Positions 25,375-37,100 of a DNA stretch of 64,000 nt are shown in pieces; the stretch's first letter is position 1; the number at the start of each line of letters is the position of its first letter. Source of the DNA: Lineus longissimus (Eukaryota; Nemertea; Pilidiophora; Heteronemertea; Lineidae). The stretch spans positions 13,568,600-13,632,599 of the forward strand of contig NC_088326.1 in NCBI RefSeq assembly GCF_910592395.1, given 5' to 3'. The position numbers and the translations under genes were made by a program. The notes under the pieces were generated by a model. The model was not told the origin of the DNA. It searched no databases and worked only from the letters and a program-made list of their open reading frames with translations.

Positions 25375-26609
25375 TATGCTTCATTTTTTCTTTCCACGAG
25401 AGCGTCTCTGTGACCTGTCTCGTCAATGAACTTGTTGTTTGTGCATTCAAGTGAGACCAGACGCTGGGTGTCTATCAAGTTTCAAGTGCAGTTAGCTTTT
25501 GATTAGAGGTCATAATTTGAGTTTTGAACAATCCTACAGACTTCACGATGCGACATATCCGTTTCGGATTTGGACTCACACATCGATGCATGGTGCGTGT
25601 AGGTGTTAACGATTCGTTTTTTTCTGAAAATACATTCCATTTAATTAATGTCCTAAAAGGCCTCGGTTTAGAATTTTCTGAATATTGTCTATTTTCGGCA
25701 AAAATATATAAAAAAAGCGATCGTTAGGATCTGGAACGCAAAATAATATATCCATCCATAAAAGAGAAAACTTGTAACAAAAATCTAAAAATATCGCGTG
25801 CCAACCGCCAGTTAAAGCGTTGTTATTGTAATTCACGTCATTCCCGCCACTGCCTATAGCTGTTCGGATATTCTGTGGCCACTTGCGTTCACTTGTGGTC
25901 AATTGCAAACAGGGTCAATGGGCCTATCTCTGATTGACCGACCATGAAAGCCGAAAACGGCATTGAAATATACTTTTGAAAATCTGCGCGACATGCATGT
26001 AAATGGTGTGAAGTAAGCATTAGTTCAGAGGATCGCTGCTTGTCAAAAGTGCTTGCAGTATGTTACCCCAACCTTAAAACGCTCCCTTTGAATATCTTCA
26101 AGACTATTTGAAATTGATCGGGAAAACCCTTTGATCAGAAATTCATTTTCTAATTAAGTTTGGTTCATGACTTGCCCTAGTGTCTGTAAATCTATCGCCT
26201 TTCTGTAAATCTTGGCTCCGTCTATTCATACTCTTCATTGTCGCAATCATAGTCACACCGCTCCACTAAATAAATGTACTCCAGGCATGACTCACCAGGT
26301 TTTATCAAAACCTTTCATTTAGTTCGAGCTTAGACAAATTTACCTACATTTCTCACAAGTACTATAGATGGGCAAAATCCAAAAAGCGGTTTACCGTGAC
26401 AACATTTCGGGGGTAGAGTAAAAATGGTGACAACATCGCATGATCATGAAATTCACATAAAAATTAGTTGCAGCTTAAACACGTCCTGATTTAAAATCCC
26501 TGAAAATGAGGTTGATCGCACGACATACTGCCAATCTGAGACGACGTTTCCTTCTTGACACTGCTGGCTCGAAGGGAGACATTTTCGGACAGTGACTCTT
26601 ACAATTAAC

Positions 26610-26726
26610 GATATGAATAAAGACGAGTAATTGCTCTTTATTAAAACTTGGATCTTTACACAGGCCTCTCAGTGCAAAAACTGAGGTAAATGCATTGACA
26701 TTTTATTCATAGTCTTTATTCATACC
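26610..26726. mobile_element. Short inverted-repeat element, copy 1 of a pair
   Basis: Ends gatatgaataaagac and (reverse complement) tctttattcat face each other across about 117 bp. The middle resembles that of the element at 26823-26948 (taatgctt, gtacatttacac-type phrases, then a GAAGTAAA-like run). Confidence 0.65.
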
Positions 26727-26822
26727 GCAACACGAATCATAACACAAACTAAGTCAAAGGAAGATGTAGAGAAACCAACACAAGTTTTATTTATCAACTT
26801 TATACATTTATATCTATGTACA

Positions 26823-26948
26823 CATTGGGTGATATGAATAAAGAGTAGTAAATGCTTTTATCTAAAACTCCATGTACATTTACACTTGGCCTTTCTGTAC
26901 AAAATTGAAGTAAAAGCATTTGCTAGCCTTTATTCATATCACCCAATG
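26823..26948. mobile_element. Short inverted-repeat element, copy 2, perfect 21-bp ends
   Basis: The left end cattgggtgatatgaataaa(g) and the last 21 bases are exact reverse complements. Total length is 126 bp with no coding capacity, so a small MITE or fold-back element. It is a diverged relative of the element 100 bp to its left. Confidence 0.8.
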
Positions 26949-28115
26949 ACTGCACTTCCCACTTGCCAACATGGAGGGCCACTTACTCGTCATCAAATGA
27001 CACAGACATTATATACGCCAAGTTAGTCATGACCCACTGCAGCAAGTGGCGTCCCTCTCACAGATACCAAGTTAGCAGTGACACCAAACCAGCAAAAGTG
27101 GCACCTGTGTCAGATGTTGCTAAGCAGTGACACACTGCACCAAGTGGCACCTGTGCAACAGAAACTTGATCAGCACATTATCTGGCAGAATGTGTCACAG
27201 GTGACACACAGCATCAATTGCCACATAGATGCTTGGTTAGCACACACACTATGACATTCTACTCCAATTGGTACAAGTTTGTCAGATTCATCTCCCACGC
27301 GCAAACCATTCTAATCAACTGGACGTAGTAAGGAAAAAATGTGCACAGCTACAGAAACAAAGGGCTTACTTACTCTAGAACTACAGATTGATTAAGCAAA
27401 AGTTAAAATCACACGTTGATAGCTGCCTACCATATTCAAGGAATGTTGTCTTTGCAGTGTCTACATTCATAACAAGTGGTGACCCATCCACAGAACAATT
27501 ACGATTAAATCTGTAGCATCAATTACAGAACATGACCAATTATCAAGAGATATAGAAATTATCAGGTTAATGCCATTTTGCACTGTCATCATACTCGGCA
27601 CATCTAATACTCTCGACGTTATTTGCATTTGAAACAGTACCAAATAACTACTGATTGTTGCATAGGGTTTGCAAATTGATAAAGCAATATAACATAAAAA
27701 CTGGTTTGATTTGCATGTATCAAAGAGCTGATGACTGATGAGAAAGAAAAAGAGAAAAACTATGCATTTTAGATGATTCATGGGTTTATCAGGTTTGGTG
27801 TGATCCTATTTACTTTAAAGATATTTAGCCCAACTGGGATTGTCTTGAATCTGCTAAAGGACACACAGATTCAGATTTTAAGGTTTACTGCAGCCTGTAT
27901 TAAGTATTGACATGACAGTTGTGTCAGTGGTCATCAGTGACCTTGGTCCCATGTTCTTTTCTCAACATGTGCAGTGGCCCCATGTGCACTATTTGATTTG
28001 CAATTTCTGTTGGTAGCAACCAGTGAAAACGAGCCTTGGCAGGCAACGCTCTGAAACATTCTCAAGTGTGATAATTAATTTGGCAAGTCCTATGAATGAC
28101 ACATGGCACGTAGAT

Positions 28116-31100
28116 TTACTTCTTGGTGATGTTCTGAAGTCTCAACTCCTCGGTCAAAATGGCTCTGATCCCGTTGGCCATTTCAGTGGCAGCCTCGATC
28201 TCGGTCAGACCCAGACGTCTCTTGTTGCTAAGATCGTAGACTCCGCCCACACTCTCCGAGTGCTCGCCGTGGACACCTGCAAAACAGCGATACATTAGGT
28301 ATTCATCTACTCCTCAAAGAGGAAATATTGCTGGGAACGAGTTGTTACAATCTATTGTTTTATACAATACTTGACAATATCACCGAGATTGATGTTTAAA
28401 GGGAAAAGATAAGCAGGAACTGGATTTCAAAATAAAGTTACATGAGGTCGATGCCAATACCTCTTTCTTCCACCAGGCCGTTACAGTAAAGGCCATACAG
28501 CTACTTGACACTGTGTAGCGGCCGACTTACTGGCACCCTTTGGGCCTCAATAAGGTCCAACGAAATATTCTTACCACGAGGCTGAATGTTGTGCTGAGCA
28601 CAAAGTTTCTTAAGTTTATTTTCGTCTTTAGCTGACTCTGGAATCCTGGCGTGGACCGAGGCTCTCATGGTGGTGCCCAGGTTGGTGGCACAGAAGGTCA
28701 GGTAGCCAAGCCTTTCACTGTGGGCAAATGGGATCACTTTCCCCATGTGGTCGATGCCCTGGAAATTAAAGTAGAGTTTTGATGCGACTGATTCTCTGGA
28801 AAATATTACTATGGCTTCCCTGTACAACCCTCGCAGTCACTCGAGTTTTCATAAATTGTTCCAGGGAAAAGGTAAGAACATCGATTCATGTGCTCGCAGT
28901 TCCAGAGAAGAGCTTAGAACAAAGATCCCTGTGTTCACAGTTCCAGAGAAGAGCTGAGAACAAAGATCCCTGTGTTCGCAGTTCCAGAGAAGAGCTTAGA
29001 ACAAAGATCCCTGTGTTCACAGTTCCAGAGAAGAGCTGAGAACAAAGATCCCTGTGTTCGCAGTTCCAGAGAAGAGCTGAGAACAACGATCCCTGTGTTC
29101 GCAGTTCCAGAGAAGAGCTGAGAACAAAGATCCCTGTGTTCACAGTTCCAGAGAAGACCTGAGAACAAAGATCCCTGTGTTCGCAATGCCAGAGAAGAGC
29201 TGAGAACAAAGATCCCTGTGTTCACAGTTCCAGAGAAGACCTGAGAACAAAGATCCCTGTGTTCACAGTTCCAGAGAAGACCTGAGAACAAAGATCCCTG
29301 TGTTCGCAGTGCCAGAGAAGACCTGAGAACATTGATCCCTGTGTTCGCAGTTCCAGAGAAGAGCTTAGAACAAAGATCCCTGTGTTCACAGTTCCAGAGA
29401 AGAGCTAAGAACAAAGATCCCTGTGTTCGCAGTTCTAGAGAAGAGCTGAGAACAAAGATCCCTGTGTTCGCAGTTCCAGAGAAGAGCTTAGAACAAAGAT
29501 CCCTGTGTTCACAGTTCCAGAGAAGAGCTTAGAACAAAGATCCCTGTGTTCACAGTTCCAGAGAAGAGCTAAGAACAACGATCCCTGTGTTCACAGTTCC
29601 AGAGAAGACCTGAGAACGAAGATCCCTGTGTTCGCAGTGCCAGAGAAGAGCTGAGAACAAAGATCCCTGTGTTCGCAGTGCCAGAGAAGACCTGAGAACA
29701 AAGATCCCTGTGTTCGCAGTTCCAGAGAAGCCCTGAGAACAAAGATCCCTGTGTTCGCAGTGCCAGAGAGCTGCTGAGAACAAAGATCCCTGTGTTCGCA
29801 GTGCCAGAGAAGAGTTGAGAACAAAGATCCCTGTATTCGCAGTTCCAGAGAAGAGCTTAGAACAAAGATCCCTGTGTTCACAGTTCCAGAGAAGAGCTGA
29901 GAACAAAGATCCCTGTGTTCGCAGTTCCAGAGAAGAGCTTAGAACAAAGATCCCTGTGTTCACAGTTCCAGAGAAGAGCTGAGAACAAAGATCCCTGTAT
30001 TCGCAGTTCCAGAGAAGAGCTTAGAACAAAGATCCCTGTGTTCACAGTTCCAGAGAAGAGCTGAGAACAAAGATCCCTGTATTCGCAGTTCCAGAGAAGA
30101 GCTTAGAACGAAGATCCCTGTGTTCACAGTTCCAGAGAAGAGCTGAGAACAAAGATCCCTGTGTTCGCAGTTCCAGAGAAGAGCTGAGAACAAAGATCCC
30201 TGTGTTCGCAGTGCCAGAGAAGAGCTGAGAACAAAGATCCCTGTGTTCGCAGTGCCAGAGAAGAGCCGAGAACAAAGATCCCTGTGTTCGCAGTGCCAGA
30301 GAAGAGCCGAGAACAAAGATCCCTGTGTTCGCAGTGCCAGAGAAGAGCAGAGAACAAAGATCCCTGTGTTCACAGTTCCAGAGAAGACCTGAGAACAAAG
30401 ATCCCTGTGTTCGCAATGCCAGAGAAGAGCTGAGAACAAAGATCCCTGTGTTCGCAATGCCAGAGAAGAGCTGAGAACAAAGATCCCTGTGTTCACAGTT
30501 CCAGAGAAGACCTGAGAACAAAGATCCCTGTGTTCGCAGTTCCAGAGAAGAGCTAAGAACAAAGATCCCTGTGTTCGCAGTGCCAGAGAAGAGCTGAGAA
30601 CAAAGATCCCTGTGTTCACATTTCCAGAGAAGAACCGAGAACAAAGATCCATGTGTTCGCAGTGCCAGAGAAGAGCTGAGAACAAAGATCCCTGTGTTCG
30701 CAGTGCCAGAGAAGAGCTGAGAACAAAGATCCCTGTGTTCGCAGTGCCAGAGAAGAGCTGAGAACAAAGTTCCCCTGTGCCACCCTCGCAGCTACTTGAT
30801 ATTTGCTAAATACTTCAAGAGCTGAGAACATTGATCCCCTGCTGTGCTGGCAGTCACTTGATATTTTATAAATAGTTCCAGAGAAAAGCTGACTATCTCA
30901 TCTACATCAACGTGTCTGCCAAAAGGGGATGCTGTGTCCATTGTTCCAATTTTAGCAGGGTGTTCAATTCGAGGATGGGTTATAGTCCAAATAACCACCT
31001 CCAGAACACGTGTGCCGTCTTCTCTTTTTGATTAATCAACAGAGCCATTTTCCCCATCATCATTTCTGTTGGAAAAATTGTTGAATAAACTTACATTCAC

Positions 31101-34100
31101 CAGCCTCTTGTAGACTTCGCCGAGGTTGCCACCTGGCTGCATTGAGATGAGTCTCAGGTGGTCTTCTTCGTTCACCCAAGTGAGAAAGGTCTTATTGCTG
31201 TTGTAGAAGATACCTCTAGCCTCGGGCCAGTCCCTGTACACACCAGCTTGCTCGTTGAATCTATTGGAATTAAAAGTTGTAATAACATAGCTTTGAGCCT
31301 TCTAATAAAATCACAAGTCACTGTGACACTAAGACAATTATGCTTTGAAAAGAAGTAGAATATCTGCATCCTAGTGTCTCAAAAATGTTTAGGGGAAAGT
31401 AGTAATGTTCTATCTCTATACTAGGATTATGAAATTGCACTTTTGATCGACGGCCATCAATTGCACCATTGGTAAAAAGGAATTCTCTGGAGCAACCGTC
31501 ACGTGGCGCTCTGTAGAAGAAACACAGGTACTTGCCTGTCATCATTCTTGAACAAGAAATGATCATCAATCAGTTGCTTCTCGACCTCCGACGACATGCC
31601 TTCGAGTCCATGATAAGTACCAGCAAATTCACCTGTCAAGTTAGTGAAGCCCTCTTTGGCTTTGGTCTCAATGTAACGACGATCCTGAAACAGATGAAAG
31701 GTAGGGTGATGAGATGGCATGCCAAGTGAACAGTTTAGCTGTGATCTCACTCCTACGAAAGGTAGGGTGATGAGATGAAAGGGCTTGCCAAGGCCTATTT
31801 AGCTCTGATGTCAATCGTAGATGAAAGCTAGGGTGATGTGATGAAAGTGCTGGCAAAGGCCAGTTCAACTGTGCTCGCAATCATAGAACATAGGAATGCA
31901 CATGCCAGGAACCTGCAGGAACACGTGATAAACTGTCGGAAGATTCATGGCGATAGAGTAAGAAGGGTGCCGCATCATTTCTGACATCGACTCGGGTTTC
32001 AGCATCAACTTTGAAGACTGAACAGTTAAATAGTGTGATAACTCTGATAACAAGCATGCCACAATCATAAATCACCCGCATCTGGACAGTGCATGTACTT
32101 AAGATAGATCTTATTGAGTGGGCACAAATCTAATCACTTACATGTTTACATATCTGAGGAGGAAGGGGCATTCCAGCAACACTGCGACCGACCCGCACCC
32201 TAGTGGAGACGATCATGTTATCACAACCAACAGGGTTGATGTCACCAAATGGAAGGTTGTTGAGGTCACCGAAGTCACAGGCGGGATGTTTGATAGGCAT
32301 ATCCATGGGGAACTTGTGGTAGTCTTTGATCACATTGTCGAGCAGATCTGCAAACACTTCATAGGCTTCAGGATCGCAGGCCATCATGCCCACACTGCTG
32401 TCAATGTTTTCAGCCCCTGGAGACAGAATGTTAAAATGACAGTATATAAACTACTGCACTGATGAAACATGCATCACATTTACATACAACAAGCACGACT
32501 GCTATTCTGCATTTTAGGAGCAGTTTATCCTCTGAATTGTCGGCTGAAGACATGTGGCAGCCCCCTTCCATCTATGTCAGCCTCCTCGACACTCAGGATA
32601 GCCCCATCATAAAAAGATACATTAAGCCTGCTACAATGAGTATTAACTAATCAAATGGGAAAGAGAAGGTAATTGATTGAAGGCACAAACAATCAATCTC
32701 CACTGCAATGGACCTGTGCTCAGGAGCAGCATGCCATATCAGAGGGGATGAGAGCGAGCTGCTTACAAGTGTTGATGGAAGCCGAGTGAGGTACACGCTG
32801 ATCCCTTCCTAACCCACCATATCAGAGGGGATGAGAGCGAGCTGCTTACCAGTGTTGATGGAAGCCAAGTGAGGTACACGCTGATGCATACCTCACCCAC
32901 CATATCAGAGGGGATGAGAGCGAGCAGCTTACAAGTGTTGATGGAAGCCAAGTGAGGTACACGCTGATTCCTACCTAAACCACCATATCAGAGGGGATGA
33001 GAGCGAGCAGCTTACAAGTGTTAATGGAAGCTGAGTGAGGTACACGCTGATCCCTTCCTAACCCACCATATCAGAGGGGATGAGAGCGAGCTGCTTACAA
33101 GTGTTGATGGAAGCCAAGTGAGGTACACGCTGATGCATACCTCACCCACCATATCAGAGGGGATGAGAGCGAGCAGCTTACAAGTGTTGACGGAAGCCAA
33201 GTGAGGTACACGCTGATGCCTTCCTAACCCACCATATCAGAGGGGATGAGAGTGAGTAGCTTACAAGTGCTGATGGAAGCCAAGTGAGGTACACGCTGAT
33301 GCCTTCCTAACCCACCATATCAGAGGGGATGAGAGCGAGTAGCTTACAAGTGTTGATGGAAGCCAAGTGAGGTACACGCTGATGCCTTCCTAACCCACCA
33401 TATCAGAGGGGATGAGAGCGAGCAGCTTACAAGTGCTGATGGAAGCCGAGTGAGGTACACGCTGATGCATACCTCACCCACCATATCAGAGGGGATGAGA
33501 GCGAGTAGCTTACCAGTGTTGATGGAAGCCGAGTGAGGTACACGCTGATGCCTTCCTAACCCACCATATCAGAGGGGATGAGAGCGAGCTGCTTACAAGT
33601 GTTAATGGAAGCTGAGTGAGGTACACGCTGATGCCTACCTAACCCACCATATCAGAGGGGATGAGAGCGAGTAGCTTACAAGTGCTGATGGAAGCCGAGT
33701 GAGGTACACGCTGATGCCTACCTCACCCACCATATCAGAGGGGATGAGAGCGAGTAGCTTACCAGTGTTGATGGAAGCCGAGTGAGGTACACGGTGATGC
33801 CTTCCTAACCAACCATATCAGAGGGGATGAGAGCGAGCTGCTTACAAGTGTTAATGGAAGCTGAGTGAGGTACACGCTGATGCCTACCTAACCCACCATA
33901 TCAGAGGGGATGAGAGCGAGCAGCTTACAAGTGTTGATTGAAGCTGAGTGAGGTACACGCTGATGCCTACCTAACCCACCATATCAGAGGGAATGAGAGT
34001 GAGCTGCTAGCTGCATCAGTAACATTGCAGACTATCTTCAAACTCCCCGACACTCTGTACTGCACATAACTGCAACCAACATCAAGTAGACATTGAAACA

Positions 34101-37100
34101 GCTCGTCTGGCTTCTGTAATCTGTGATTTCATGTACTTCAGGGAAGAAAACCGCGGAGAAGCCATGCCGACGATTGACATTATAAACCTACGACGCGTCC
34201 TTTTGGCAATGTTTCCAACCTGGTATAGTTCACTATATGTTGTATAACAATTAATTTCTGTAACTTTAGAGATTTCACTGGACCTTCCAGTTGCTTCGTC
34301 TCATATAGATGTAAATGTTCACGAATTTTCCTCTCGAGCTGAGAAATATATTTTTGCTGTTTTTGCACATGCACATGGAGACACACACACACACGGTTAC
34401 TACACTGTCTGTAACTACTTGTTACGAATAAAATCTATATTTATATAAAGCTACCTACCAGTGTTAATGCATTGAGCAAGAGTGCCTCCGAGCTTGGTCT
34501 TCTTGTCTTTGAGTTTTGCATAGACTTCAGGTGTCAGGTATTTCTTGACGAGCGAATTACATTGCTCAGGTGTTGCAGCTTGTAGCTTCTTGAACATTTC
34601 ATCTTGAGTCATGTTGAATTGTTGGCGAGGCTCGAGATTGCATAGACTTTCTTCTTGTGCCAGGATGGCCTTGACCCCGGCCGACATCTCCGTTACAGCC
34701 TCAAACTCAGTCAGACCGAGACGTCTCTTGTTACTTAGATCGTACACTCCACCCACGCTCTCAGAGTGCTCGCCGTGGATACCACGAGGTTGGATGTTGT
34801 ACTTAGCACAAAGCGCATTCAATGCGGTCTCATTTTCAGCTGAATGGGGAATTCTCATATGGACAGATGCACGCATGGTTGTGCCCAGGTTGGTGGGACA
34901 GAAGGTCAGGTAGCCTAACCTTACACTGTGGGCGAACTCGAGCTTTTTCTCCATGTGGTTGATACCCTGATGAAAAGAGAACACTGTTTGTTGTTAAGAT
35001 GCTGGAACATTGTTTGCTCTAACCAGTCCTATTAGCAGACTTTGACCCCTAAAGCCAACATAACATGGTTTGCTCTAACCAGTCCTATTAGCAGACTTTG
35101 ACCCCTAAACCAACATAACATTGTTTGCATGAAGATGCTGAAAGCAGTGAAAACAAAGAAATTAAAACAGTGTTTGAAAACTACTGGTATGTTGTTGCCT
35201 CTTTATGTGAATTAGGGTGTCCATGGTTTCTGAGCCTCCGAGTAATAGGTTCATAGTTATTAGTCTTACCTTCACCAGTCTGGTGTAGACCTCCTCCACG
35301 TTGCCTCCCCTTTGCATCGAGATGATCCTGAGGTTGTCCTCTTCATTCAGCCAGACAAGGAAGTTCTTCTGTGGGTTGTGAAAGATACCACGGCTCTTGG
35401 CCCAGTCCCTGTACACGCCAGCTTTCTCGTTGAACCTGAATCAAACAAACCCAGCCTGTAAGTTTGGTGATCTCTCCAACCTGCTGTAATTGGGCAACCT
35501 AGACCCCAACGGAAATAACGGAAATTTGGATGTCGTCACTTATTTTGAACATCCATATGCTTGGTTTTTAGCTCACCTCTTAGCAGAGGTGAGCTTATCC
35601 CATACCGTGGCGTCCGTCCCGTCGTCGTCGTCGTCGTCGTCGTCCGTCGTCGTCCGTCGTCCGTTAGCAGGGCACGTTTCGTAACTGTTAGAGCTATTGA
35701 GTTGAAACTTGGTACACATGTACCCTTATGTAATGACACCTTGGAGACCAAGTTTCGGTCCGATTCGTTCCATGGTTTGGCCACCAGGGGGCCAAACGTT
35801 AAAAGTGAAAATATGCAATATCTCCCATAATAGTAGTCGGGAAATTTTGAAAAAAATATGGTAGGTACTTCTAGCAAAGGTGCATCATATATCCTCCGGG
35901 TTTTTGATTTGACCTCCTTTTCAAGGTCACAGAGGTCAAATGGTGTAAATTGGCCGTTAGGATGTAACGATGGCACGTTTCTAAACTGCAATGACTATTG
36001 ATACCAAATTTGGTACACATTTACCCCTTAGTCAGGTGATCTCAGGGACCAAAGTTTGGTCCAATATGATTCACCACTTGACCACCAGGGGGCAAAATCC
36101 AAAAACCTTAAAAATGTGATTATTCCTTAACTTCTTGCCCGATTGCCACCAATTTGATATCATGGGTACATCTAACCACCATACAGTATATGTCACACAG
36201 GTTTTTAATTTGACCTTCTTGTCAAGGTCACAGAGGTCAAATGGCGTAAATTTGCCGTCAGGCCGTAACTATGGCACGTTTCTTAACTGCAATGACTATT
36301 GATCACAAATTAGGTACACATGTACCCCTTGGTCAGGTGATCTCAGGTACCGAAGTTTGGTGCGATCTGATTTGCCGTTTGGCCTCCAGGGATGGGGCCA
36401 AATCCTAAATTCTTCAAAATGCCATTATTCCTAGTAATGACTTGCCCGATTGGCACCAATTTTATATCATAGGTACATCTAATTCTAACAACCATTCAAT
36501 GTGTCACCCGGGTCTTCTTTGATTTGACCTACTTTTCAAGGTCACAGAGGTCGAATGTACTGTAAATTGGCCATTTTGGGGAAATTGTAATTGCTTGGAC
36601 CTACATCAAACCTAACACTACATGACACAATACCATGCTCTTTATCCTTCTTTCCTCCACATGAGGTGAGCACAATGGCCCTGGCCATTTCATTTAAACT
36701 TATTTATCAACTAACTAATTTTGACCTCAACTCCGCCCATGCATGGCCCACAAATGGATGACAATGACAGTATCCTCCCCACTACAACTTGAACAAATGA
36801 ACATGCCTGTCATCATTCTTGAAGAGGAAATGGTCAGCAATGAGTTGTCGCTCATCTTCTGGCGTCATCGTCTCCAGGGAGTAGTAGGTCCCCTTCAAAT
36901 CATCAGGCAGAGTGGCAAAGGCTTGCTTGGCGAGGATCTCGATGTACTCTCGGTCCTAAAACACGAATCAGTTTGTTACACTTGTATCTCACACTATGGT
37001 CTCATTTCTTCCAAAAATGCACTGGTCAACCTCAAGGTATTGCGCAAGAGGAAATTTAAACCTTTTATGTGTTTTTTAAAAGTGTTGCTTCAAGGACTGA

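Larger units (their letters stand above)
25060..28115. other. Intergenic region between the two kinase genes
   Basis: No protein gene recognised. It should hold the promoter and non-coding first exon of the one-domain kinase. It contains a tRNA-like sequence (25302-25374), a pair of inverted-repeat elements (26610-26948) and, at about 26990-27230, loosely repeated phrases of the type agtggcacctgtg and gcagtgacac that look like a decayed tandem repeat. Confidence 0.6.

Noticed and set aside
28935-30767. Overlapping minus-strand open frames of up to 241 codons with a 41-residue cycle
   Set aside because: They come from the 41-bp intronic minisatellite read in shifted frames and lie inside a kinase intron.
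28893-34015. CRISPR-like arrays (regular repeats)
   Set aside because: Units are contiguous with no unique spacers, and the setting is an intron of an animal gene.
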